The notes below the pieces were generated by a model. That model made no database searches and was not told where the DNA came from. It saw nothing but the letters and a program-made list of their open reading frames with translations. A DNA stretch of 64,000 nt from MFD01213-c1 sp963704405 (lineage in GTDB: Bacteria > Planctomycetota > Phycisphaerae > Tepidisphaerales > Tepidisphaeraceae), in the NCBI GenBank assembly GCA_963704405.1, contig OY969903.1:1302001-1366000 (forward strand), in the 5' to 3' direction. How positions within the stretch are numbered: position 1 is the stretch's first letter; every line of letters starts with the position of its first letter. Below are positions 42,730 to 50,396 of this stretch, piece by piece. A program made the translations under genes and the position numbers.

Positions 42730-43317
42730 ATGAGCATGGTTCACAACATCACGACCGGCGCACCGCGAAGCAAGCCCAGTAAGCGCAAGGGCCGCGGGGA
42801 ATCCAGCGGACACGGCAAGACATCCGGCCGCGGTAACAAGGGTTCAAAGGCGCGTAACGGCAAGTACATCAAGCCCGGCTATGAAGGCGGCCAGACGGCG
42901 ATCTTCCGCCGAATTCCCAAGCGTGGCTTCAGCAACGAAAATTTCGAGCGCCGATTCCACGTGGTGAATCTTGCCGACCTCGAACGCTTTGCCGATGGCG
43001 CCACGGTTGATGCAGTTTCGCTGCGTGAAGCCGGTCTCATTCCTGATGATAAGCAGCCGGCCAAGATTCTTGGCGAAGGGAAAATTTCCAGGAAACTCAC
43101 CATCATCGCCGGCAAATTCAGCAAGTCGGCTTACGAAAAGATCACTGCCGCCGGTGGCACCGCTCAGAATCTCAAAGGCGAGCCCTTCCAGTTTCCCAAG
43201 GTGAAGAAAAAATTCATCCCGCGCGAAGTGGTGAAGAAGCCTAAAAAGGGTGACGAGCCGGCCGAGGCGGAAGCAAAGCCGGCCGCCGCCGCCGAATCAG
43301 CACCGGCTGCCGAATGA
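42730..43317 (+). CDS. rplO: 50S ribosomal protein L15 with C-terminal extension
   Basis: A 195-residue protein (usual ~150): RKGRGESSGHGKTSGRGNKGSKAR, FRRIPKRGFSN, then the L15 fold to about residue 150. The last ~40 residues are a Lys/Pro/Ala tail (EVVKKPKKGDEPAEAEAKPA). rpmD (L30) is missing between rpsE and rplO. Either ATG at 42730 or 42736 may be used. Confidence 0.96.
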   Translation: MSMVHNITTGAPRSKPSKRKGRGESSGHGKTSGRGNKGSKARNGKYIKPGYEGGQTAIFRRIPKRGFSNENFERRFHVVNLADLERFADGATVDAVSLREAGLIPDDKQPAKILGEGKISRKLTIIAGKFSKSAYEKITAAGGTAQNLKGEPFQFPKVKKKFIPREVVKKPKKGDEPAEAEAKPAAAAESAPAAE

Positions 43318-43438
43318 AGCGCCACAGGCGCCTTGCACGCGTCTGGCGAATATTCGACACGGGCGAGGCGTCCATGCTGCATAAAGTTCTCCCATCCTGA
43401 AATGTGAAGGATCGTGGGAACGCCGATCGAAATCCCCC

Positions 43439-43474
43439 AGCCCACGGCCATCCTTGCTACGATGCCCGTGGGCT
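43439..43474 (+). promoter_or_regulatory. hairpin just before secY
   Basis: A perfect 9-bp stem (AGCCCACGG with CCGTGGGCT), 18-nt loop, ending 12 nt before the secY ATG. It could influence secY translation. The rest of the 169-bp gap after rplO has nothing recognised. Confidence 0.35.
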
Positions 43475-43486
43475 TTGCGGTGAATT

Positions 43487-44881
43487 ATGATCAAGACCTT
43501 TATCAACATCTTCAAAGTGCCGGAGCTGCGCAACAAGGTCCTCTTCACCTTGTTCATGCTGGCGATCTACCGGATCGGTTACTGGGTGCCCATTCCCGGC
43601 GTCGATCAGGCGAAGTTTGAGCAGATTCAGAAGAACCAGAGCAAGGACAACAGCGCCGCCGGCCGCCTTGCCAATTATGTCTCGCTTTTCTCCGGCGGTA
43701 CCCTTGGCCAGAGCACGATCTTCGGCTTAGGCGTTATGCCTTACATCTCCGCCTCGATTATTTTCCAGCTTCTTGGCACCGTTGTGCCTTCGCTGGAAAA
43801 GCTGCAGAAGGAAGGCGAAACCGGCCGCAAGAAGATCCAGGAATGGACGCGCTACGCCACCGTTCCTCTTTGTGTCGTTCAGGCGATGTTCTGGCTTGTC
43901 TACATGGTCAACAGCGGTTTTGTTCAGAAATCATTTCTGCGCGAGCACGCTGCCGCCTATTGGTCTGTCGGGATTATTTCCCTCACCGCCGGCTCCATCT
44001 TCCTGATGTGGCTAGGTGAGCAGGTCGATGAATTCGGCCTCGGCAACGGGATCAGCCTGATCATTCTCGCCGGCATCGTCGCCCGTATGCCTGGCGCCGT
44101 TGGTCTGCTTGTGAAGATGACCAACTTCACCGCCACCGCTGATCCTGCCCGCCCGATCAACATGGGCAAGATTCTCATCCTGCTCGGCCTGTTCGTCTTC
44201 ATCATTATGGGTTCGATTCTCATCACCCAGGCCCAGCGGCGAATCCCCATCCAGCAGGCCAAGCACACCCGCGGCCGGCGCGTCTATGGCGGTTCGCGCC
44301 AGTTCCTCCCGCTCCGCGTCAATCATGGCGGCGTGATGCCGATCATCTTCGCCCAGTCTCTCATGCTCTTCCCCGGCGTTCTCTTCGGCTGGCTCGATCG
44401 CACCGTCTTCAACGGCAGCAATAATTTCATCCGCTTCCTCAATGAAGAATTCAGCCGCGGCGCGTATGTCTACATCCTGACCGAGCTGGTCATGATCTAT
44501 TTCTTTGCCTATTTCTGGACCACCGTTCAGTTCCAGCCAAAGGAAATGGCTAACCAGCTCCGCGACTATGGCAGCTTCATCCCCGGTCTCCGCCCGGGCA
44601 AGCGAACGGCCGACTATCTGGAAAAAGTGATGATGCGCATCACCTACGTCGGCGCTGCGTTCCTCTGCGTCATCGCTGTCATCCCGACCGCCGTCAACGC
44701 CTGGCTGGGCATCCCCTTCCAGATCACCGCATTCCTCGGCGGCACCGGTTTGCTCATCGTCGTCAGCGTTGCGCTCGACATGGTGCAACGAATCGAAGCC
44801 AACCTCCTCATGCGAAACTACGGCGGATTTCTCAGTGGGCCTGGCGGGCGCGGAAAACGTATTAAAGGAAGACAGTATTAA
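43487..44881 (+). CDS. secY: preprotein translocase subunit SecY
   Basis: A 464-residue protein with ten hydrophobic segments: LRNKVLFTLFMLAIYRIGYWVPIPGVD at the start, plug region GLGVMPYISASIIFQLLGTVVPSLEKLQKEGE, C5 loop REYGSFIPG-like RDYGSFIPGLRPGKRTADYL. It forms the Sec channel in the cytoplasmic membrane. adk does not follow it; map does. Confidence 0.98.
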   Translation: MIKTFINIFKVPELRNKVLFTLFMLAIYRIGYWVPIPGVDQAKFEQIQKNQSKDNSAAGRLANYVSLFSGGTLGQSTIFGLGVMPYISASIIFQLLGTVVPSLEKLQKEGETGRKKIQEWTRYATVPLCVVQAMFWLVYMVNSGFVQKSFLREHAAAYWSVGIISLTAGSIFLMWLGEQVDEFGLGNGISLIILAGIVARMPGAVGLLVKMTNFTATADPARPINMGKILILLGLFVFIIMGSILITQAQRRIPIQQAKHTRGRRVYGGSRQFLPLRVNHGGVMPIIFAQSLMLFPGVLFGWLDRTVFNGSNNFIRFLNEEFSRGAYVYILTELVMIYFFAYFWTTVQFQPKEMANQLRDYGSFIPGLRPGKRTADYLEKVMMRITYVGAAFLCVIAVIPTAVNAWLGIPFQITAFLGGTGLLIVVSVALDMVQRIEANLLMRNYGGFLSGPGGRGKRIKGRQY

Positions 44882-44911
44882 AACGGTTCGTCGTCGCACG
44901 CTGCCCCTGTA

Positions 44912-45004
44912 GTCAGTTGTCCATTGTCCGCCGGTTTCTGATTACCCTGCGCAGCTCGCTTCAATAATAAAAAACAACGGACAATTGACCTCGACAACAC
45001 TGAC
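44912..45004. repeat. degenerate heptad inverted repeat A13 (secY-map)
   Basis: Left GTCAGTTGTCCATTGTCCG; right AACGGACAATTGAC with CACTGAC; the centre is replaced by unrelated sequence. It ends 6 nt before the map ATG. Confidence 0.65.
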
Positions 45005-45010
45005 AAGCCG

Positions 45011-45814
45011 ATGCCCACTGTTCTGAAATCACGCAGCGAAATCGAGCTGATGCGTCACGCCGGTCAGGTCGGTCACGAGATCCTCGAAAAAATGCGCCTG
45101 GCTTCGCTTCCCGGCGTAACGACGCAGGAACTGGATGACTTGGCCGCCACCGAATTGGCAAAAGTCGGCGGCATCGGCATGTCCCGGAACTACCCGACCT
45201 ACAAAGCCGGCGAAGGGTTCCCTGGCCATACCTGCATCAGCGTAAACGAGGAAGTTGTTCACGGCATCCCCGGCCCGCGCACGCTCAAGGATGGCGATAT
45301 CGTCACCCTGGATCTCGCCTTAAAAGTCGGCGGCTTCTGCTGCGACATGGCTATCACGGTCGGCATTGGAACAATTTCACCCAAGCAGAAAAAGCTGCTT
45401 GATGTGACCAAGCAAACGCTCGACCTGGCCGTGCAGCATATGAAACCGGGCAAGAAATGGACCGACATCGCCCGTCTCATGCAGTACAACGTCGAACGCA
45501 ACGGTTATAGCGTCGTCCGTGAGTTCGTCGGTCATGGGGTCGGGCGAAGCATGCACGAGGACCCGAAGGTCCCTAATTTCGTGACCCAAGAGCAGCTACG
45601 TAGCGACTTTAAGCTCCGGCCCGGAATGACTTTAGCGGTCGAGCCCATGGTCGTCATGGGCCGGCGTGATGTGGAATTGTTAGAGGACGGCTGGACGGTA
45701 GTTACCGAAGACCGCCAGCCCGCCGCCCATTTTGAGCATACAATCGCCATCACCGAAACCGGCGTAGATGTGTTGACAGATGGCCGGGCCCCGGTGGCTG
45801 CCGCGATTAGATAG
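45011..45814 (+). CDS. map: methionine aminopeptidase type I
   Basis: A 267-residue protein with the five metal ligands in order: DIVTLDLALKVGGFCCDMAITVGIG (two Asp), GHGVGRSMHEDPKVPNF (His), LAVEPMVVMG (Glu), and HFEHTIAITETG (Glu). It removes the initiator Met from nascent proteins. Position after secY matches other bacteria, but infA is missing after it. Confidence 0.97.
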   Translation: MPTVLKSRSEIELMRHAGQVGHEILEKMRLASLPGVTTQELDDLAATELAKVGGIGMSRNYPTYKAGEGFPGHTCISVNEEVVHGIPGPRTLKDGDIVTLDLALKVGGFCCDMAITVGIGTISPKQKKLLDVTKQTLDLAVQHMKPGKKWTDIARLMQYNVERNGYSVVREFVGHGVGRSMHEDPKVPNFVTQEQLRSDFKLRPGMTLAVEPMVVMGRRDVELLEDGWTVVTEDRQPAAHFEHTIAITETGVDVLTDGRAPVAAAIR

Positions 45815-45908
45815 TTCAGATAGTGTGGAGAAGGTTTGGATGGCGAGTGATTTCGGGCTGGTGAGAGTTGTCTCGCCATTCAGCCCGATATCGTTAAATT
45901 TCGACATC

Positions 45909-45937
45909 TTGAGCCCAACAAATATTTTCGCTATAGT
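45909..45937 (+). promoter_or_regulatory. putative internal promoter before rpmJ
   Basis: TTGAGC at 45909-45914, 17-bp spacer, TATAGT at 45932-45937. It would start a separate unit rpmJ-rpsM-rpsK-rpoA-rplQ. Confidence 0.6.
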
Positions 45938-46000
45938 AACCGATTCGCCGCTGCCTCAGGCTCGGCCGTCGACAGGTGCAGGTAAAGTGAGAGATCAGTC

Positions 46001-46114
46001 ATGAAAGTGCGAAGCAGCGTCAAGCGTATTTGTGAAAACTGCAAGATCGTCCGCCGCAAAGGCATCGTGCGCGTCATCTGCACGAACACCAAGCATAAGC
46101 AGCGGCAAGGATAA
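46001..46114 (+). CDS. rpmJ: 50S ribosomal protein L36
   Basis: A 37-residue protein: MKVRSSVKRICENCKIVRRK, then GIVRVICTNTKHKQRQG. Cys11, Cys14, Cys27 and His32 form the zinc site. Standard length and position before rpsM. Confidence 0.97.
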   Translation: MKVRSSVKRICENCKIVRRKGIVRVICTNTKHKQRQG

Positions 46115-46119
46115 AACTG

Positions 46120-46207
46120 CCCGTGGTCAGTTTGTCTGTCGTCGGCCGCAAAGACGCTACAGCGACGGACAACGGACCACTGAAAACGGACGATTCAGAC
46201 AACGGAC
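46120..46207. repeat. heptad inverted repeat A14 (rpmJ-rpsM)
   Basis: Left CCCGTGG, TCAGTTT, GTCTGTC, GTCGGCC; loop GCAAAGACGC; right GACGGAC, AACGGAC, CACTGAA, AACGGAC and a further AACGGAC. It ends 21 nt before the rpsM ATG. Confidence 0.75.
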
Positions 46208-46228
46208 ATTTCTAACAACGGAAACACA

Positions 46229-46615
46229 ATGCCCCGTATCGCAGGCGTAGACATCCCCAATGATAAACCGATCTGGGTGAGCCTCGGCTACATCTATGGC
46301 GTCGGTCCCCACAACAGCCGCGTCATCCTTAAGGAAGCCGGCATCGATCCGCAGCGCCGCGCCAAGGACATGTCCGAAGACGAGCTTGCGAAGATCATCG
46401 GCATCATCGACAAGGGTTTCCTCGTCGAAGGCGCCCTTCGCCGAAACATCCAGCAGAACATCGCCCGTCTGCGCGACATCCAGAGCTATCGCGGCAATCG
46501 CCATCGCCGCAGCCTGCCTGTCCGCGGCCAGCGCACCCGCAGCAATGCCCGCACCCGCAAGGGTCCGCGCAAGACTGTCGCCGGCAAGAAGGGCGTGAAG
46601 GAACTCGGGAAGTAA
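46229..46615 (+). CDS. rpsM: 30S ribosomal protein S13
   Basis: A 128-residue protein: MPRIAGVDIPNDKPIWVSLGYIYGVG, IIDKGFLVEGALRRNIQQNIARLRDIQSYRGNRHRRSLPVRGQRTRSNARTRKG. It contacts the P-site tRNA and the 50S subunit. Standard length. Confidence 0.98.
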   Translation: MPRIAGVDIPNDKPIWVSLGYIYGVGPHNSRVILKEAGIDPQRRAKDMSEDELAKIIGIIDKGFLVEGALRRNIQQNIARLRDIQSYRGNRHRRSLPVRGQRTRSNARTRKGPRKTVAGKKGVKELGK

Positions 46616-46622
46616 AAAATAA

Positions 46623-46691
46623 TTCGTAATCCGTAACGCGTCATTCGTAACCGGATCACGCGTCACTGTCTGATTACGAATGACGCGTTAC
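46623..46691. repeat. heptad inverted repeat, family B3 (rpsM-rpsK)
   Basis: A perfect 14-bp stem GTAACGCGTCATTC (46633-46646) with GAATGACGCGTTAC (46678-46691), made of two heptad pairs; flanking units GTAATCC and TGATTAC also nearly pair. Confidence 0.85.
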
Positions 46692-46750
46692 AAAATCAGT
46701 CATTCGCGGGGACGGCGTAGTCCGGTTGATCCGCAAAGGAAACGAAGTCC

Positions 46751-47161
46751 ATGTCAGAAACCCAGAAGCCAGCCGCCGGTGGCAAACCGGCCGCAAAGAA
46801 AAAACTCCGCAAAGGTGTCACCCGCGGCGTCGCCCATATCAAGGCGACGTTCAACAACACCATGGTGACCATCACCGACACCAACGGCGAAACCATTTCC
46901 TGGGCCTCCGCCGGCACCGTCGGTTTCAAGGGCGCTCGCAAGAGCACCCCCTTCGCCGCTGGCCGCGCCGCTGAAAAGGCCGGTGCGGAAGCCCGCAAGC
47001 ACGGCATGGTCGAAATTGAAGTTAAGGTGAAAGGCCCCGGCGCCGGCCGCGAACAGGCCATCCTCAACCTTCAAAACGCGGGGTTGAAAGTTACCGGGAT
47101 CGAGGACGTGACTCCTCTTCCCCACAACGGCTGCCGCCCGCCAAAGAAGCGGCGAGTGTAA
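46751..47161 (+). CDS. rpsK: 30S ribosomal protein S11
   Basis: A 136-residue protein: KGVTRGVAHIKATFNNTMVTITDTNGETISWASAGTVGFKGARKSTPFAAG and GLKVTGIEDVTPLPHNGCRPPKKRRV. Standard length with a short Lys-rich N tail. rpsD (S4), usually next, is absent. Confidence 0.98.
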   Translation: MSETQKPAAGGKPAAKKKLRKGVTRGVAHIKATFNNTMVTITDTNGETISWASAGTVGFKGARKSTPFAAGRAAEKAGAEARKHGMVEIEVKVKGPGAGREQAILNLQNAGLKVTGIEDVTPLPHNGCRPPKKRRV

Positions 47162-47167
47162 AGAATC

Positions 47168-47246
47168 GTCAGTTGTTCGTTGTCAGTAGTCCGTCGTTAA
47201 GGCGGCACTCCTGTCAGCAACGGACAACCGACCACTGACAACTGAC
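47168..47246. repeat. heptad inverted repeat A15 (rpsK-rpoA)
   Basis: Left GTCAGTT, GTTCGTT, GTCAGTA, GTCCGTC; loop TTAAGGCGGC; right AACGGAC, AACCGAC, CACTGAC, AACTGAC. Unlike most copies it ends ~100 nt before the next start; a conventional Shine-Dalgarno (AAAGGAG) precedes rpoA. Confidence 0.8.
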
Positions 47247-47345
47247 CAATTAAGAGTGCCTCTCGACGAGGCGGGAGAACAGATGGCCCCACCGGTTGGG
47301 GCGGGAACCTCCTGCAATTCGAGCTGATGCACAAAGGAGATCGTT

Positions 47346-48443
47346 ATGCGAATTCGTTGGCGTGGTCTGGAACTGCCGTCTCGTGTCGTTCGTGACGAGC
47401 AGGTGTCGACCGAACAATACGGAAAATTTACCGCCGAGCCTTTCGAGCGCGGTTTTGGAACCACCGTCGGCAACAGCCTGCGGCGGATCCTGCTCTCCAG
47501 TCTCGAAGGCGCCGCTGTCACCCATATCAGCCTCAAAGGCGCTGAACATGAATTTTCCAGCCTCCCCGGCGTGATGGAAGATGTCACCGACATCATCCTC
47601 AACGTCAAGAGCCTGGTCGTGAAGCTCGATTCCGATGACACCAAGGAAATGACCATCAAGGCGAACAAGGCCGGTCAGATCACCGCTGGAATGATCGAAT
47701 CGGACACTTCCGTCACCATCATCAACAAGGACCTGGTCCTGGCGACGTTGACCGAAGACGTGAACTTTGAACTGACCCTCACCGTCAGCAAAGGCCGCGG
47801 CTACGTCACCGCCTCCGAAAATATCGGTGACAACGAAGAGCAGGAGATCGGCCTTATCGCCGTCGACAGTATCTACTCGCCCGTCACCCGCGTCCGCTAC
47901 AGCACCGAGGACGCCCGCGTCGGTCAAAAGACCGACTACGACCGCCTCATCCTGGAAATCTGGACCAACGGCACGCTGACCCCGGAGATGGCGCTGGTCG
48001 AAGCCAGCAAGATCCTCCGCAAGCACCTCAGCCCGTTTGTTCAATATTTCGAGCTTGGCAGCGACGTCGCCAACGACGACGCAATCGCCGCGCTGCGTGA
48101 TGCGAACAAGGCCATGATCGACCCCGAGCTTCAGCAGAAGCTGAACATGACCGTCCAGGAACTGGACCTCAGTGTTCGAGCCAACAACTGCCTGGAATCG
48201 GCCAAGATCGCAACCGTCCGCGATCTCGTGAAAAAGACCGATGCCGACCTGTTGAAGGTCCGCAGCTTCGGCAAGACCAGCCTGCGTGAAGTGAAGCGAA
48301 AGCTCGCTGACATGGGCCTGAGTCTGGGCATGGATCTCGATGCTGCACAGGTGCAGGCATCCACCATGATGGACGATGACGACGACGACCTGGACGAAAC
48401 CGAAACCCAGGAAGCCGGCGCTGAAGAAACCGCTAACCAGTAA
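47346..48443 (+). CDS. rpoA: DNA-directed RNA polymerase subunit alpha
   Basis: A 365-residue protein. N-terminal assembly domain: FERGFGTTVGNSLRRILLSSLEGAAVTHISL, and DEEEQ-like assembly segments. C-terminal domain: LDLSVRANNCLESAKIATVRDLVKKTDADLLKVRSFGKTSLREVKRKLADMGLSLGM, the UP-element binding fold. An acidic tail (DDDDDDLDETETQEAG) extends the C terminus. AAAGGAG stands before the ATG at 47346. Confidence 0.97.
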   Translation: MRIRWRGLELPSRVVRDEQVSTEQYGKFTAEPFERGFGTTVGNSLRRILLSSLEGAAVTHISLKGAEHEFSSLPGVMEDVTDIILNVKSLVVKLDSDDTKEMTIKANKAGQITAGMIESDTSVTIINKDLVLATLTEDVNFELTLTVSKGRGYVTASENIGDNEEQEIGLIAVDSIYSPVTRVRYSTEDARVGQKTDYDRLILEIWTNGTLTPEMALVEASKILRKHLSPFVQYFELGSDVANDDAIAALRDANKAMIDPELQQKLNMTVQELDLSVRANNCLESAKIATVRDLVKKTDADLLKVRSFGKTSLREVKRKLADMGLSLGMDLDAAQVQASTMMDDDDDDLDETETQEAGAEETANQ

Positions 48444-48458
48444 GTAAGTTAAGAAGAT

Positions 48459-48571
48459 GTCCGTTGTCAGTGGTCCGTTGTCAGTTGCTTGATGGTGCCG
48501 ATCATTCAGCGCCGCTTTAGCAACGGACAACGGACAACAGACAACAGACTTCCCTAGGACGGACAACGGAC
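48459..48571. repeat. heptad inverted repeat A16 (rpoA-rplQ)
   Basis: Left GTCCGTT, GTCAGTG, GTCCGTT, GTCAGTT; right AACGGAC twice, AACAGAC twice, then a separate GACGGAC, AACGGAC. The centre is an unrelated ~35-nt insertion. It ends 11 nt before rplQ with AAGGAA between. Confidence 0.8.
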
Positions 48572-48582
48572 AAGGAATTACT

Positions 48583-49110
48583 ATGAGCAGTCACATGATC
48601 CGCGGCCGCCAGCTCAGCCGCGATACCGAACATCGCATCGCGATGCGCCGCAACCTGGTGCAGAGCCTCTTCGAACACGGCAAGGTCCGCACGACCATGC
48701 CCAAGGCGAAGGAAGTCCGGGCGATCGCTGAAAAGCTGATCACTCTCGCCCGCACGGGCACGCTGACCGCTCGGCGGCGCGTGATCTCCATCCTGAATGA
48801 CCGCCGCCTCGTCGATGAAGAGCAGGAATTCACCGGCCGCACAGTTGTCCAGAAGCTTTTCGATGAAGTGGCCCCGAAGTTCAACGGTCGATCGGGTGGT
48901 TACACCCGCATCATCAAGACCAGCGACTTCCGCATTGGCGACGGTGGCGACGTCGTCCTTCTCCAGCTTGCCGACGAAACGCTGGCTCCCACCGGCACCG
49001 CCCGCCGCTCCGCCGGCCTCCGCCGCAAGCGCAACGAGCGCAAGCACCAGTTCGCCACCCGCGCCCTGAAGCGCGACAAAGCCGAAACCTCTGCCCCCAA
49101 GGCCGAATAA
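48583..49110 (+). CDS. rplQ: 50S ribosomal protein L17 with C-terminal extension
   Basis: A 175-residue protein (usual ~120): RQLSRDTEHRIAMRRNLVQSLFEHGKVRTTMPKAKEVRAIAEKLI and VQKLFDEVAPKFNGRSGGYTRIIKTSDFRIGDGGDVVLLQL. The extra ~50 residues are Arg/Lys/Ala-rich. Last gene of the alpha operon. Confidence 0.96.
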   Translation: MSSHMIRGRQLSRDTEHRIAMRRNLVQSLFEHGKVRTTMPKAKEVRAIAEKLITLARTGTLTARRRVISILNDRRLVDEEQEFTGRTVVQKLFDEVAPKFNGRSGGYTRIIKTSDFRIGDGGDVVLLQLADETLAPTGTARRSAGLRRKRNERKHQFATRALKRDKAETSAPKAE

Positions 49111-49152
49111 AACATGCCGCCCTTTTAGCAGGGGTTGCACTTAAAAACGACC

Positions 49153-49180
49153 ACGGCCCGCGTCATCCGACGCGGGCCGT
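49153..49180 (+). terminator. terminator hairpin after rplQ
   Basis: A perfect 12-bp stem (ACGGCCCGCGTC with GACGCGGGCCGT), loop ATCC, followed by TGTCATTT. The T run is weak but the stem is strong. It ends the ribosomal locus. Confidence 0.8.
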
Positions 49181-49277
49181 TGTCATTTGGAAATACGAGC
49201 ATTCGGTCGAGAACAAAGTCAGTGAATACCATCATTTCAAAAAGGCGTAAAATTTCGTTCCATCCTGTAACCCTCGC

Positions 49278-50132
49278 TCATTGATCCAACCGCCATTTCG
49301 GAAACGGAAATTTACTCAGTGTCGCCGCCGACGCAAAATCCCCTACCGCTCCCGCCAGGCTGGCTGTCACGATGGTCTCTGCGTGCCCGTCAAAGCAAAG
49401 GAAGTTTGTCCGCCGCCTTCCTCCATGCCGCGCGTTGACCCGATACGGATTAATTGTTGCGATATTCGTCCAGATTCCATCCAGCAGAAATACCAGTTCG
49501 CTTGGCTTTTTCACCAGGTTCATTTTGTGCAGCGTCACATCGCCTGTATGGTCATCCGGAATGCGATGACATGGAATCTGCTCCCAGTCATCACGTGGCG
49601 GACCGGCCCCCGTCGGTGTAAACGTCGCCCCATTAATCGCGTACCAGGTATCCACAATCTGATTATTAAGCGGCAATAGCGAAGCTGATTGCACCCGCCA
49701 GGGCATCGTCCCAAACCCATCCAGCACCGACGCCGGAACGCTGGGCAAATTAATATCTGTCGACAGATACGACCGAACATCCCCGCCATTGGGACACCGA
49801 AATACCGAGTTCCCCGTGGGGGGATCAGTCAACAGCGCCACCCGGGGCGTCTGGACATACTTCATAAAAACAAAAATCGTCGCCCAATTCTCAGTGGTAT
49901 TCGGCGTAGGATTCGCGGAATCGCGATATCCCACGGGGACGATATACCCGTGCGAATCATTCACATACATCTGGTGCGCCTGGCCCAGTTGCCGCAGATT
50001 TGACAGACACGCCGCGGTGCTCGCCGCCTCGCGCGCCTTGGTCAGTGATGGCAACAACAGACCAATCAGCAGCGCAATGATGCCGATGACCACAAGCAGC
50101 TCCACCAGCGTAAATGCACATGCGCGGCGCAC
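49278..50132 (-). CDS. prepilin-type N-terminal domain protein (DUF1559-like)
   Basis: A 284-residue protein. It has a type IV prepilin signal (FTLVELLVVIGIIALLIGLLLP, cleavage before F) then KAREAASTAACLSNLRQLGQAHQMYVNDSHGYIVP, and a C-terminal GGRRRTNFLCFDGHAETI, the H-x-DG end typical of planctomycete pseudopilin-like proteins. These exist in many copies per genome; function in secretion or surface structures is unknown. A GspE-type ATPase is encoded at 10.7 kb. Confidence 0.88.
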   Translation of the reverse strand: MRRACAFTLVELLVVIGIIALLIGLLLPSLTKAREAASTAACLSNLRQLGQAHQMYVNDSHGYIVPVGYRDSANPTPNTTENWATIFVFMKYVQTPRVALLTDPPTGNSVFRCPNGGDVRSYLSTDINLPSVPASVLDGFGTMPWRVQSASLLPLNNQIVDTWYAINGATFTPTGAGPPRDDWEQIPCHRIPDDHTGDVTLHKMNLVKKPSELVFLLDGIWTNIATINPYRVNARHGGRRRTNFLCFDGHAETIVTASLAGAVGDFASAATLSKFPFPKWRLDQ

Positions 50133-50396
50133 GGCACTCCTGCGTTAAAAACCTTCCGGCGGTCCCAGATAAATGAAGCAAAATCGGTTGATTCCAAGCG
50201 CGAGCAACGCGCTGCAGCACCCACTGCGGCTGCGATAATACCCACACCGCCGCGAGATGCAAAAGATTTACAGAATTTGCAGCAGCATCCAACGCGTCTA
50301 TGGTTCCTTCTGCCGACATACGGCCTGGCTGGGATTACCGAAGTGCGGGAGAGGGGCAAGAGTCATATGCATTTGCCTTGGCAGTTCTTCTCCAGG
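50133..50396. other. intergenic, nothing recognised
   Basis: About 260 bp between two genes on the - strand; no hairpin or reading frame convinces. Confidence 0.4.

Noticed and set aside
47250..48566. 438-codon open frame on the - strand
   Set aside because: Antisense to rpoA and the two flanking heptad repeats; composition is that of a shadow frame.
33337..48571. CRISPR array among the repeated spacers
   Set aside because: Units are 7 nt, adjacent without spacers, and form opposing arms between genes; no cas genes. Not a CRISPR.
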